A stretch of DNA of 64,000 nucleotides from Adiantum capillus-veneris (GCA_014529385.2 CM043956.1:66997281-67061280), one strand, 5' to 3'; shown: positions 45,797 to 58,203, counted from the stretch's first letter. Made by a program: numbers and translations. The notes: generated by a model not told the origin, from the letters alone.

Positions 45797-45858
45797 TGTT
45801 AGCGGGTCATCGCGACGAACCTCTATAGCATAGCTTTTTGTACTAACATAATGTCAAT

Positions 45859-48450
45859 ATGCAAGGAAGCGACTCGGGATGGGGCACGGAGACTTAATGA
45901 GAGTGTCAATCCCATCAAAGTAAACTCAGAGGGCTACTCATTCTACGATAAAAAGAAAATCAACCACTTCCTAGCCGGAAAATCAGTATGCGTCCAACCT
46001 CATCGCTCTAGGTCATTGCCTTTTTGGCATCTAGACGAATTCGGAATGCAACAAAACTTAAGGAGAAGTATGAAAACACCTAGAGACTGCACAATCCTAC
46101 CAAGTTCTGCAACCATCTAGGAAGGTACATAAATCACGATTCATCACAAAAAATGTGCAAAAAACTTAAACAAAACTACTCGGAAAGGTCCCCTTGAACA
46201 TTTATCCATGGTCAAAACATCCAAAAACAACCATTTTAACCTTCAAATCAATGCATTTAGCTCACAAGCAATGCATCTCGAACCACAAGAGAATTGAGAA
46301 TGGTTATCCTTAAATTGTAGAGCAAGAGACAAGGTAGAATGTGCTATTTGGAAATGAATTTTGATTACCAGTCTAGGAGAAAAGAGGATTACAATTTGTA
46401 ATAGCAAGAAGCTCTCACAACGAACGTTCAAAAAACTCCTTCAAGCTAATGATATCTCATTTTTCTAAAACTAAGGGTTTTGACTTAAAGGCTAATGGAG
46501 CTTTCCCACGGCCATTCGGCCACTTACAAGGGTGTAGACAATTGAACAACATTTTGAAATTCTGATGATACCATCTGGTAGGGTTCATCTAGATAGTACC
46601 TTGGTCCAAAATATTTGGGATTTGGATCAATGGTTTGACACTTGGGCTAATTTTTGAAAATCTTTTGCAGACTTAGAGAATTTTTCATTTTGAAGTGGAT
46701 TTTGGAATTCAAATGGCTTGAAACTTCATGGCTTGGCTTTCTTGAACATACTGGATTAAATGGCATGGATTTTTCTTTGATTGGGCAAAAAGGTACATGG
46801 ATCGCGATCCATGTTTAGATGAATTTTGACATATGTTTCTATAGGTCTGCATAGTACACTGGTGAAATTTTTTCAGATTTGGACATGTTTTTCCTTAGTT
46901 TGCCCCATTTTCTAGTTCATGGCCATGTTTTTTCCGTTTTGACCATATCTGTTTCTTGGAACCATTTTTGGGCACATTCTTTGCTTGATATCTATCATTG
47001 TCTTGATTCCCAATGATTTGGGTATGTAGTTCATAGCTTTGCCTTGCTCCCTATCAAATTCTATAAGAATTTGAATTCATTTGAGGAGACAAATTGATTT
47101 TGCCAAATTTTACCATTTTGCAAGTAATCGTTTGCTTGGTTTTGATCCTCCAAACATCCTTAAGTTACATTTCCTTGTTGATAGGCTTCCAGGAGAGTGT
47201 GAAGTCTCCTGACAGGCTTAAGCAGCAATTTGAAAACTTCTCAAGAACTCTGCTTTTAGCCCTACTTCATAAGTTTTGCTGGCATCCTACCATTTGTCCT
47301 CTCCCTGAGTTTTTACTAGAAGCCTACCCTTTTCTCTCTAAAAATGACCAAAAGACCATTTGCAGATTGAAGGTAGCAAACTAGGAGGATTTGATGATCT
47401 TAAGAGCAATTTTTGTGATTATTTTTGCAGCACTAGTCATATTTTTGCATTCCCCAGCTAATGAGCCACTCCTGCCCTAATTTTGGCTAATTGTGTTGGA
47501 TAGAAATCCTACCATGACCACTAATTTTTGATAGAGTCTCTATCAGAATTAGAGTAACCCTCTTATGTCGGCCTACTATTCCAACGGATGGCCAAAAGGA
47601 AAATCACAAAATTAATGATCCTTGATCTACTAAAAGGCTGTGATTCAAAGTAGATCAATGCTCAAAATGGGACAAGTACTTACCCTAACAACAATATGTC
47701 TTTAATAACATGAACATACTTCTAAGGGGGAAGTACCTTTCGAGGCTAAAGACGGAAGATCCAAAAGTCCCTTGTAGCTTCAGGTACCTGGGAAGATCTT
47801 CATTGCAAAGGAGTATAGCCGAGATCAAAACAAATCTTTTTAGAAGATTAAACAGGGTATATCAATCTATTAGCTAGGCAAAAGAGGCTCTTGCTATTAG
47901 GCACAAAAGAGCCTTATCCTTTAAAGAAAAAGAAAAAAAATTTGGGTCTTACTAAACTTCCCCAAGGCTCATCTAAGGCAAATTACACACAAGAATCCTA
48001 CGAGCCATTAAAGGTATTATGCTAGGTCAGCACAAAGATACTATGGCCCCTTCTAAATTTTCAAGCCCATCCATCAGATGGCTTATCAAGTAAAGTTGCC
48101 CAACTACTGGCTCATATATATCATTTTCATGAGAGCCTATTCGAGCCTTATTAAGGAGAGACACCAATAGAGGCTATAAATGAAGACCCACCAGAGATCA
48201 AGGATGAAGCAAACGAGCTCCAACCCAAGTTCATCCTTCGACAGGAACATAAGGTATTAAGAAATGGTAAGATTACGGACAATTTCTTTTTTAAGCTAAG
48301 AATTATCCTTTCAAAGATGCTAATTGCATGCAAAGAACATAGCTTAATGATAATATGAACCTTGTTAATGATTCTTACAATGACACAGAAGAGTAAGCAA
48401 ATGCAAAAGAAATGCAATTTAAATGATCAATGTTTTTGTCTTATAAGACT
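45859..48450 (-). other. 3' LTR and 3' internal part of gypsy E, no domains
   Basis: No recognisable protein. The palindrome ACATGGATCGCGATCCATGT occurs once (46795-46814). T-rich text near 46600-47000 resembles in composition the region at 60.6-61.9 kb. The inner edge of the 3' LTR is not visible. Confidence 0.35.
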
Positions 48451-48453
48451 CTC

Positions 48454-48588
48454 TTTTTATGTTTTGTGCACAAATTTTAAGAAGTATGCATACTTAGGAT
48501 CATGTTTGGGGTGACTACGTCTCCCAAACACCAAGTAGAACTTGTCTACTTTGGAAGTATGATATGGACTAAAAAGATCAGACATGCT
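48454..48588 (-). pseudogene. Gypsy E reading frame, downstream part
   Basis: Minus strand: SDLFSPYHTSKVDKFYLVFG, then RRSHPKHDPKYAYFLKFVHK. Joining across Copia3 (removing one ATGCT) continues a frame from 51877-51733 (MVKSHPLVHWS, stop, RVEDPFLPYDIIPEWMTLSA, then AS). The frame is continuous across the insertion site, so Copia3 hit a coding part of E. No family recognised. Confidence 0.5.
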
Positions 48589-48908
48589 TGTAAAGTGTGA
48601 GCTTTGTACTAAGGTGTGAGTCAAGGAGAGGAGAGTGGATTTATCCCACATACTGTGGAGAAAGGCTGTAGAGCTACTTAAAGCTCATTTCTTGAATCAA
48701 TAAACAACAACTTCATTTTGCACTACATGCTTGTCTATGGTGAGCTTGTGCTAAGCTAAGTCAATACTCAAGATTGTGTTTATGAGTCCAAGATAATCCT
48801 ATCTTGGAACCTAATTCAGTTGAGTGATAACCTTGCTTACACACACTCACACACTTGCACCATGTTTCTCTTTCATCCACCATAGCTAGCACGATCCAAA
48901 TCCTAACA
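48589..48908 (+). repeat. Copia3 5' LTR
   Basis: 320 bp, directly followed by TT and the primer-binding site. Confidence 0.95.
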
Positions 48909-48910
48909 TT

Positions 48911-48923
48911 TGGTATCAGAGCC
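48911..48923 (+). promoter_or_regulatory. Copia3 primer-binding site
   Basis: TGGTATCAGAGCC two bases after the LTR, matching initiator tRNA-Met. Confidence 0.95.
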
Positions 48924-50237
48924 ATGGTGTGCTAGCTAGGATTTTCATTATGCATTAGTGTGTGTTAATCATTAGCATCTCCATTAGCTTCGATTAGCAC
49001 TTCTTAATCATCTTTTCTTGAGTCCTTAATCTATCATCACCTCTCTCTTTCTACCTCTAATAATCATCACTTAGTAATCACTAGACTAATTAGTTGTGAG
49101 CAAGCTCATGGGTTTGATTCCTATGAACCACTACTCACTAGCTAATTGGAATCTTAATTAGCATAAGAGTGCATTAATCTTTTGTCAAGAACTTGTATTT
49201 TGCATACAATAGCTGCTCCTTATTTTAGCAAAACTGGCATTTGTAATTGGTGTGCGTAGCCCGTCTCGAGAGCTTTCCAACAAGCATGTGCATGCTTAAA
49301 TCGTCCCAAAATTTATCAAACAATGGTTTGATTAAATTTGGCATTTCTTTGTGAGCCATTTTTATTCATCCTCTGTGCATTTGTGTGTCTGCAACAGCAA
49401 AATCAACAACCCAAAATTTGTGTGTGTGTGTGTGTGTAAAGTTCATGCATTAAATGCTCAAACACCCTCTGCTGGACCCGCAAGAAGCATCCCTATTATA
49501 GGGTGTTGACCATTTTAAAGAAGAAGGCCCGTCCCCACCACGCTTGGACGCCCACTGGCGGAGATGAAAATAGCGCTCAACTGATTTTAATGCAGTTTCG
49601 GGACCGCAAACGGACGGGGCTGGCCGACTGTCCGTCCGACGATGCTGGCGAGCGATGCGCGCATGACTGTCCTCCGCCGATCGGTGCCTTGCCCGCCTAG
49701 CCTGCATGCGCTTGCCCGGCAATCTGCCCGCCGCCCGGACTTACCCTGCTACCCGGATCTTTTCCAGGGACCAATTTCCACACACTGCATGCCAACTTGA
49801 TTCACCATTGACTCTCACTGAATTAGAGTTGTTATATGCAAACTCAAAGGATCGCAATTGATTGTTGAAGCCTATATTGTAAGCACACGACCCTTGTATC
49901 CATTTGCAAAGATTGGGTAGACAATGCCTTGAAGAGAGTCTCTTCAACTAGAAAGACCCCCAATTGCATCCATTGCACTAGCATCCATGCATTGACATCC
50001 AATAAATCAACCAAAGGTGACTTTTGTGAAGAGGGGCTTCACCGACGGTGAAGAGGAGCTTCAAAAAATTTAAAGGAATTTTCTCTTACTCTCTTTCTCA
50101 TTAAAATTTTTTCAAATCTTGCAGCCAAGCACAATAACTTGCAAATACATAATCATCTTTCTTTATTTGCGCACCGTGTAAAGAGGCAGACACTGGCTAG
50201 GAGAGACTCCTAAGCTAAGACCCCTCTATTGGCACAA
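48924..50237 (+). other. Copia3 long leader with a GC-rich island
   Basis: 1.3 kb without a gene. 49455-49760 is GC-rich (for example CGGACGGGGCTGGCCGACTG; GCCCGCCGCCCGGAC) in an otherwise AT-rich element. A (TG)n run is at 49421-49436. Confidence 0.6.
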
Positions 50238-51160
50238 ATGGGGGACAAGGGAATAGAGAAATTCAATGGGGAGGGATTTCACACTTGGCAAACGAAGTTA
50301 AGAGGCTACCTTATGAAAAAATGTTTGTGGTTTGTCATCAGCACTGCCGTAGAGCAACAAGCCGAACCTGATGGAGTGCACACAAGGGCATCTACACTCA
50401 TAGCAAGTGCACAGAATTTGGCCAAAGACGAACAAGCATTGGGAATTATCATAACTTCTTTGCATGATAACTATGTGCATTTCATAGATGAATGTAAGCA
50501 TGCACATGAAGCCTGGCATGTCCTAGAAAGTAATTTTGTAGCTAGAGCCAAAAGAAGCAAAGTTAGTCTTAAAAGACAGCTTTACAAAGTTACTATGCTT
50601 CAAGGGGAGGATATTGCTAGCCTAGTGAACAGGCTTAAGAGCATTGTCACACAACTCACTTACATCCAAGTTGAAGTACCATAAGATGACAAAGTGGCTA
50701 TACTTTTAGTGCACTTCCACCTTCTTATGACCACTTAGTCACAATTCTTGAAGAAAAAGAACCAGCACCACCATTTCAAGATGTCATCAACTCAGTCCAA
50801 GCAGAAGAAAGAAAGCAAAGAGGTTCACTTACCCCATCAGGAGGAGTTTTCATCGCAACATCTTCAAGGGGAAGATATTCGCCATCAACATCGACAAACG
50901 GACGAAAGTGTTATGAATGTGGAAGAATGGGACACGTAGTGAAACATTGCTACACAAACAAACCTTGCAATAAATGTGGTAGGAAGGGACACCCTCCTTC
51001 TCGGTGCTACTCAAGTGGAGGCAGTAGCAGTAGAGAAAGCAGCAGTAGTAGAAGCAACAACAGAAGCAACGAAGGCAAGAGACCTGACAGAGGATCAGCT
51101 CACATAGTAGAAGACAAAAAGGAGGAAGAAGAAGGTAGCGTTTGGGAAGACCCATTTTGA
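50238..51160 (+). pseudogene. Copia3 gag with two zinc knuckles
   Basis: The ATG at 50238 opens MGDKGIEKFNGEGFHTWQTK, then YLMKKCLWFVIS, AWHVLESNFVARAKRSKVSL and LVNRLKSIVTQL: the copia UBN2-type gag. A TAA at 50682 and a one-base frameshift near 50704-50712 lead to LPPSYDHLVTILEEKEPAPP. Two CCHC knuckles follow, CYECGRMGHVVKHC (~50906) and CNKCGRKGHPPSRC (~50966), then a Ser/Arg-rich tail and an acidic end (EDKKEEEEGSVWEDPF). The frame ends at 51158 with no protease behind it. Gag packages RNA; the two breaks mean this copy no longer makes it whole. Confidence 0.93.
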
Positions 51161-51194
51161 AGATGCAGACTCTCTACTTGTAGGGGAGGATTTT

Positions 51195-51365
51195 TTCCTG
51201 TGTGGATACCAGCTTATCATCCTATGTGGACATCACCATCCTTTGTGGATTGTTCTTGTGTGGATTTTACCATCCTATGTGGATATCACCATCCTTTGTG
51301 GACTTTATTTTCCTGTGGGGATATCACCATCCTGTGTGGATTTTGTTAGCCTGTGTAGATCGTGC
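51195..51365 (+). repeat. Repeated CATCCTRTGTGGAYATCACC motif before the 3' LTR
   Basis: CATCCTTTGTGGA or CATCCTATGTGGA with ATCACC between recurs about six times in 170 bp, at irregular 20-30 bp spacing. Downstream the polypurine tract CAAGGGGAGGAT (51396-51407) abuts the LTR. Confidence 0.8.
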
Positions 51366-51407
51366 ATCTTCAGTATCTTGTCTTAGTCCAAACTTCAAGG
51401 GGAGGAT

Positions 51408-51727
51408 TGTAAAGTGTGAGCTTTGTCCTAAGGTGTGAGTCAAGGAGAGGAGAGTGGATTTATCCCACATACTGTGGAGCAAGGCTATAGAGCTACTTAA
51501 AGCTCATTTCTTGAATCAATAAACAACAACTTCATTTTGCACTACATGCTTGTCTATGGTGATCTTGTGCTAAGCTAAGTCAATACTCAAGATTGTGTTT
51601 ATGAGCCCAAGCTAATCCTATCTTGGAACCTAATTCACTTGAGTGATAACCTTGCTTACACACACTCTCACACTTGCACCATGTTTCTCTTTCATCCACC
51701 ATAGCTAGCACGATCCAAATCCTAACA
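51408..51727 (+). repeat. Copia3 3' LTR
   Basis: 320 bp, followed by the ATGCT duplication. Confidence 0.95.
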
Positions 51728-51877
51728 ATGCTTGCGGCAGACAATGTCATCCACTCTGGAATGATGTCGTAGGGTAAAAATGGATCCTCTACCCGCTAAG
51801 ACCAATGGACTAATGGGTGAGACTTTACCATCTCTACCTCATAGTCAAGGATGACAATGATTTCAAGAGAGAGGTAA

Positions 51878-53675
51878 TGTCATAAAAATTAATATCTAAC
51901 CAACCCAAATGATTTTCTCATATTAAACTGATCACTTAATGTGGGAGAATACACAGAAACAAGGGTTAAGATATAGACATGTGCTTATAGATCTATCTCA
52001 ACATGGGGCCAATGGTAAAGGGGCCCAAATGAAAGATGGTCTATCAAAGAGCAAGGCTAACCAATGGAGCATAAGACCTTAGGGTTAGCTTCATTGAAGA
52101 CCTCCAATAATGTGTGTAAACGTCCTTTGACCTTAGGTAAGCTAGGGCTGAGCTGGAGGCGGGAACCCGACCCAGCTCGAGGTGCTTGTCCTGCTTGTCA
52201 TGCTTGATGACTAAGGTGCTTGAGGTGCTTGAGATGCTAGGGTTGCACTTAAGGTGAGAACCTAGCCCAAGCTTAAAGTGCTTAACGGCCAAGCTTGTGG
52301 TGGGAACTGGGTGGGCCTATGTATGACGGGCTTGAGGTGTCAAAAAGTCAAATATTCAATCCCTACAAGGAGGGGGTGAGCCCTACATGAGGGGGGATGA
52401 GAGAGAACACCCACACACTCACACAAGGCATGCTTAGTACAAAGAAAGCAAAAGGGACACTTGTCAAGTTCCTCCTCATGTTGCCCTCATGGTGTGCCTA
52501 AAGCCTATTCGTTGGCCACCCAAGGGGTCCAATGATAATTTAAGGGATTTAAATAATTGATTTTGCATTTATCAAGTCCTCTCTCTCAAAGGGGAAAGGG
52601 GGACACTTGTTCTAAGGCTACCCTTACTGCTTGTAATGCCTCCTGCTTATGATTGGCTAGGCCTGGAGGGGTCCAATGAGCTTCAAGCATGAGCTACAAG
52701 GGGGGGTAGACCCAAGAAATCTAGGGGGTTGCTTAGGGGGTATACTCACCCACACACACTCAAAAAAACTCTCATTGTGTGCTAGGCAAGGTGCAAGAGC
52801 TCCATCTCCTTCTCCAAGCTCCTTGAGAAGTTGAGAGCCTACACCAACACTCTTGGCTATGGAATGCAAATCCAACCAAGAGCTATGCTTCAATGCTTAA
52901 GCTTTCCATATTCTCCATCTTCATTACTATGCTATTATGTATGCTAAGCAAGAAGACTTATGATAAGTGAGGAATTATTTCTTTCTCCTATGGAATAGTT
53001 CTTCTTCATCTTCCCTACCCTCATTCCCTGCTAGCTCTCTCCACCTTCGAAGGTGTTTGAGGTCTTGGGACTGAGGCTTGGGATAGTTAATGCTTTCTAC
53101 AAAGTGCATGTTATGCTTATTTCAAGAAGGCTAGTGGTTTATTGCAAGTAGATTAGTTACTTAATGTAAGTAGATTAATTGTATTGCAAGGTAGATTAAT
53201 TGTTGCTTTAGGCACAAGTTGATGCATAAAAGTATACATCTTCATGCACTCTAATGATTTAGGGAACACAAAGACTAATGATGTTCACAAGTCCTTGATT
53301 GTTTTCAAGCTAATATTGATTGTTCATATTATGCAAAAGCTTGGTGTATGAAGCTTCCATCTCCATACTGTCAAAGAGGTCTCAAGGAACACAAAGATTG
53401 TATTGTACCAAGTCTTACTTAATGAGAGAATCTATAATACAAATGCCTTTTGGAGGGGGGACCGGCTCCACATAAATCCAGTCCTCAACTGTTGTCATAT
53501 TCTCTAAACTCTCTCTCTCTCTCTCTCTTGCAAAAGTATTGCTCATGCCTAGTTAATTAAGTGTTATGATTGAGTTGCTACTACCAATTAAGTTCACCCT
53601 CTATGATCTCAAAGTTTCTCACTCTAATTCTCTTAATTCCGCTATTCTCTAAGTTCATAGTCCATTTCCATTACA
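51878..53675 (-). repeat. Gypsy B 3' LTR (1798 bp)
   Basis: Matches 58204-59840 along most of its length. It has about 220 bp near 53105-53335 (AAGTAGATTAGTTACTTAAT and following) that the other copy lacks, and a shorter GAGRTGCTT block. Confidence 0.9.
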
Positions 53676-53976
53676 TTAATCTTTGGAATGTAGCAGGGGC
53701 ATTGGTCTTGCCAAAAGGAATTACCCTGTAGGCAAATATACCCCACTCTATTGCAAAAGCTATCTTATGCGGATCTTCCGCTTTAATTGTCAACTGGTTG
53801 TATCCTGAGAACCCATCCAGAAAACTATAGGCGTCTTTTCCTTCTACTCTCTCAATAACATGATCCATTATTGGTAGTGGATAGTTATCCCTGATGGTGG
53901 CTACATTTACCTGTTTGAGGTTTACAGAGACACGCAGTTTATTATTATTTTTGGGTACTACCACAATAGGGGACAC
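53671..53976 (-). pseudogene. Gypsy B reverse transcriptase, N-terminal third only
   Basis: Open frame SPIVVVPKNNNKLRVSVNLK, then QVNVATIRDNYPLPIMDHVI, DAYSFLDGFSGYNQLTIKAE and FAYRVIPFGKTNAPATFQRL, ending M-stop where the last codons already belong to the LTR. These are RT motifs up to the FG(L)xNAPATFQR helix; the catalytic YxDD is missing. Confidence 0.93.
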
Positions 53977-54158
53977 GCAATCGGTGTGGTCAATCTCATA
54001 GATAAACTCGGCATCCTTTGTTTGTCTATCTCTTCCTTAATTTTCTTGGCAAAAGTCTCATTGTATGTGTAAGGACGTTGTGTGCGTGGTCGGGCATCGC
54101 TCTTAAGGGGTATCGTATGATGACAGATCTCAGGATCTATCCCCTTTAGATCTTTGTA

Positions 54159-55465
54159 TTATCTGAGCGTGTCGACTAAAAGTCGCTCCGTGGCGATGTA
54201 TGCCGGTTTAGGCTCCTCACTTGATTCTGCTAAGTTGATACATTTGGCTGTTTCAGGCTCATCATATGAAGTTCCTGGTTCCTTGGGATCGTTTGGGTCT
54301 CTGCACCGCAATTTTTCTGTCTTGAATAGTATACTTCTTATAATGGGAAGGTGCATCGAATTTATCATTGTTTGATTCCTCGTCAGTTTCCATTTCTGTT
54401 GTCCAAACTTCCTTCAAAGCTCGTTTCAGTTCATTGTACTTGATTTTGCACTCCATTTTGGACAACTTCGTGGATTTCTTGAAATTGCTCTCTTTTTTTG
54501 GTTTTTGTGGGTTCTTCTTTTTTGTTTTTGTTTTGGTTGAGTCAGGTTTCATGTACCTCTTTGATATCGCATCTTTGAGGCAATCAATTGCTTCTACTAA
54601 CCTTAAGTACTGCGTTTTGTCGGTTAACAGAGATACCGAGTCTTCATTGGCCTTGTTTCGGTTGTTGTTTCTACATTTATCTCAATATCTGTGCTGTCTT
54701 TGAGGATTTTGGTTTTGAAAATCATAGTAAATCACCTATCAATCCTTCCGTTTGATGTTCTGACTTGAGCTACTAGACAACTCGTCGTCTGCGTTGTCCT
54801 CTAACAGCTTATTGGTCGAGTCCTAGAAAGATTCTTTGTTCGTTTGGTCAAGGTCTCTTACTAAGAATTCATTCACTATGTGTTGCCACTTGGCAACCCC
54901 CTCCTCGTCAGGGACTTCCCATTCTAATTTTGGATCTAGGCTGACACTCATCATCTAGAATGGAATGATATCATATCCCTCCTCATCGCAGAATTTGGTG
55001 AGGGTCACCTTGTTTACACAAACATCAAGAGTGGCTAGTATCTGTTGCCATCCAAAAGAATCAAACATCTCTTTTGAAAAAGGCTCTGGTATATATGCCT
55101 CGTCTTGTGTAGTCCTATCAAGAATGCAATCTGATTTTTTTAAACTACCACCTTTCGAAAGCTTCTCCTGTCCAGTGGTGAGCTTTGTTCTTCAACCAAG
55201 ACGGTACTACCCCCTTCTTGGTTAGTTCTGGAGTTCAGGTCTTCTCTTGGGGTTCGTTCTACATCTCTATAGCTATGATCTGTGACATTAATTTTTGTAG
55301 TGACATCCTTTTCCTTAGATAGATATAGTCATAACCCCAATCTTGTACCATTTTGAGCTGGCGCATGAATGGTCTGCCCTATATGATGTCAAAATTGTTG
55401 TTCTCGTTGAAATTCATAATAGCGAACGTCTGTTCATATGCAATTCCACAAGAGGTTATCAAAAT
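54159..55465 (-). pseudogene. Gypsy B region between protease and RT
   Basis: Open pieces with LRCRDPNDPKEPGTSYDEPE and AKCINLAESSEEPKPAYIAT, preceded by basic KTKTKKKNPQKPKKESNFKK. Their order fits the linker between protease and RT. No catalytic motif. Confidence 0.5.
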
Positions 55466-55831
55466 CTATTGCAGGATGCCAATTGGTCTTTCCAAATACC
55501 CATCTGCTAATTGAAGTTTCATTCTAGTCTTTTGGAGAGCAGGTCTTCCCCATTTTTTCCACATTGCTTTGGTAGCTATGGCTATTCCAGCCCCACTATC
55601 CAATATTTTTATCGACTTAACCTCTTTGTACTCCACCAGCAGGGTATTGTTTCCTTCTTCACCTTCCCAATAATCCCCTACCTTGCTCACTAGTACTGGC
55701 TCATGTTTAGTTTGTTTTGAGGGTTGTGTTTCCAGTTTTTTGGAGAAGCATTGGGTGGAGGAATTATCAGCCCTATTTTTTCCAAATCGGGTTTCATGGT
55801 TACCAATAAATGAAGGTAACGTCTTCAACAA
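55466..55831 (-). pseudogene. Gypsy B aspartic protease
   Basis: 121-codon frame with VSKVGDYWEGEEGNNTLLVE, then SIKILDSGAGIAIATKAMWK and LQKTRMKLQLADGYLERPIG. LDSGAG carries the catalytic Asp. It resembles the plus-strand relic at 26336-26560. Confidence 0.88.
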
Positions 55832-56246
55832 CTACGGTTTATTGTCTTCTGATATGACTATACCTGCATCACCATACAGGGATCGAATGTCATTTGGGTA
55901 GAGCTCATGATCCAAGTGGATCTCTGTGATAGGAGCTGACAAAAGTGAGCACTTCCATCTTTTCTATTCTTGATCTGTTCCCAAAGTTTTTAAAGCCATT
56001 GTTCTTCTAATTCTAGAATTGGCAGTGGTGCTTGCGAATACATTCCATCTGTCGTATTGGCTTCCACCCTCGTATCAAATGGTGTTTCGTTTACAAAATT
56101 TGGTTGGTCTTCCTTTTCAATTCCCCACCCCTCTCTAAGTCTTGGATTTTTTCACGGATTAATACCTCAGTTTTTGGAGCAGTCGGAACTGATGTTTCCA
56201 TAAGCGCTTGAGTGGCTTGGATGAGCTCCCTACACATCTTTAGCCT

Positions 56247-58166
56247 CTATTTTTCATAGACCGGATGAGGGTATGTTAACCACCTATCCTTTTGGGTTTG
56301 GTTAGACTTTAGCTTTGCATCACAAGCTTTTAAAATTGAGTCCAAAGGTTCAAAAACCTTGTCTATCAAGAGAGATCCTCTCGATGGTATAACCGATGGT
56401 TTTTTTACCGTGCTCTTTCCCTTAAGGTATCTTTCCCTTTTCAATTGTTCCTCTATTTGCAGTAATTTGGTTTCCAATAGCGGTTTTTCTTTTTGTCTTT
56501 TGGCTTTCATCTTGTCTCGTTTTGCCTTCCAAGATTTCCTAGGGGATCGGACAAACACATTTTCTATCTCAGTTTGACTGGCTGGGGCATTCCTTGGAGC
56601 CTCATGTGCTTGAGATCTAGTTACCGCATTTATCAAAATGTTTGGTTCTGTTTCTAATCCACTTGAGCTTGGCACAATGCCCACCTTGTTCATGGTTGCT
56701 TTCTCTTTGTTGTTAGGGTTTTTTGGACTGTGTGGAATGAGATGATCAGTGGTACATCCATCACAAAACCCAAAAAATTTAACCAGTCCTCCTTTGTTTG
56801 GTCAAACCCTTGCCCAATGATCACAACCACATTCATAGCACGGTCCTATAGGTGGTGGAGAAGCTTGTGGAGCCCCCATGAGTTGTCTTGCTCTAGGAGG
56901 ATACCCCCTAGGTTTGTAGTTCTGGTTTGCCATGAACGTAATCATATTTTCATCGACCAACTAATTTTTTTTAGTTGGCTCTGCTATGTATGAGGACTCG
57001 AGTATCTCTTCAGGAATTATCCATGGAATTTGTTCCTCCAGAGCATATGCATTCCCATCAAATCCCCTCTCGTAGGTGTTGTTTGAATCTTCCCAATATG
57101 AGACTACCTGGACCATACTCTGATTAGAAGGTGATTCTATGGGTTGAAAAATCCTTACCATTGGCCTATTTTCCTGGGGTGCAGGAGGATGATTTCCCAA
57201 CAGCGGTTGAGGTTTTTCCTGCCCTTGGATTGTGTTATTTGGCCCTACTTGGTACCTTGGAGGGGGTGGAAATTGTTGCCCTCCATGTGGTCCTTATTGT
57301 CTCTCTCTAACATAGTTCTGATGATAGAAACATTCGTGGGTTTCATGGTTTGTCCATTTTTGTTCCTTAGCACACCACTTCAGTACTCGCGGTGCCTTTA
57401 CTCCTGGTCTTTGTTGAAGGTTGCACCACTGGGTTGCATGATCTCCTCAACAAGTGTCTCATTTTTGGGTGGGCGGTTTTCATGTGTTTGGGCTTATCCT
57501 ATTTCCTTGGTTTATCATTCGGATCACTTCCTCGATCATTTGATCAACGTCCGGTACAGTTGGGTTTTGCCTACCCAATTTCGTCATAGACTCACTAGTG
57601 GTTGAAGAGGTACTACTTGTTCCTTGATCTGTGTCTTCAGTTACCTCCCCATATGCTTGAAACGAAGTGATGCTTCCTTGCAATATTACTACCCCTATGT
57701 GTGTTCATGGAAGCCCTAGACGCCGTTGATCCTAAAGGCCCTGTGTTTGGGACTTGTTCATGTCCAAAAGACTCCTCCACCCTAGTTCTCACTGGGCTCA
57801 CATGTACAGTCTCAGGTCTTGTGTGAGTAGTCGTGGTTTTCACGTCTTCTAGATTCACATAGTATTGGTGAGTGGTCCCCAAAAATATGTATATCTCTCT
57901 AATTCCTTATGATCCATCAGAGAGTACTTTCAGCCATACTTGTCTATTATGACCACCTGAATACTTCTCCCCTTTGTGTACGTGAAAACATACAGGTTTT
58001 TATGGTCAATCAGTTCCTTGATGCGGGGTTCGTCACATCTATAATAGAGTGTTTCATCTCCATTATTTGACTTATATAGCCCCACACATATTGTCTGTAT
58101 TAAGGCGCTCTGTCTCATTAGTGCGTCTGAGCACTGCGTTTTGCTTCTCCATTTTGGGTGGCTCAT
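56247..58166 (-). pseudogene. Gypsy B gag (broken)
   Basis: Starts at 58166, 38 bases inside the LTR, MSHPKWRSKTQCSDALMRQS. Further pieces in shifted frames: YYVNLEDVKTTTTHTRPETV, DVDQMIEEVIRMINQGNR, EEQIPWIIPEEILESSYIAE, then GPCYECGCDHWARV*PN near 56800, a zinc-knuckle relic, and a basic region RKSWKAKRDKMKAKRQKEK (56693-56247). Frames change several times. Confidence 0.65.
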
Positions 58167-58184
58167 CGAGCAGCTCCTGATCTA

Positions 58185-58203
58185 CCTTGTCCTTGGTTCC
58201 AGT
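58185..58203 (-). promoter_or_regulatory. Possible gypsy B primer-binding region
   Basis: The minus strand after the LTR end (TTTTATGACA) reads ACTGGAACCAAGGACAAGG. The position is right for a primer site; I cannot assign the tRNA. Confidence 0.4.

Larger units (their letters stand above)
48589..51727 (+). mobile_element. Gag-only copia retrotransposon (Copia3), 3139 bp
   Basis: LTRs 48589-48908 and 51408-51727, each 320 bp, TGTAAAGTGTGAGC...AATCCTAACA. Target duplication ATGCT at 48584-48588 and 51728-51732. Primer site and polypurine tract are present, but the 2.5 kb interior encodes only gag; protease, integrase, RT and RNase H are absent. The LTRs differ at roughly ten positions by eye, so it is younger than most neighbours. 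A non-autonomous element that needs a full-length relative. Confidence 0.95.

Noticed and set aside
45797-45858. Repeat shared with 62303-62355 as a short dispersed repeat
   Set aside because: The primer-site sequence next to 62303 shows that these are LTR ends of one large gypsy element.
54368-54703. 111-codon plus-strand hydrophobic frame resembling a membrane protein
   Set aside because: It is antisense to a Lys-rich gypsy B segment; poly-Lys codons read backwards give Phe/Leu.
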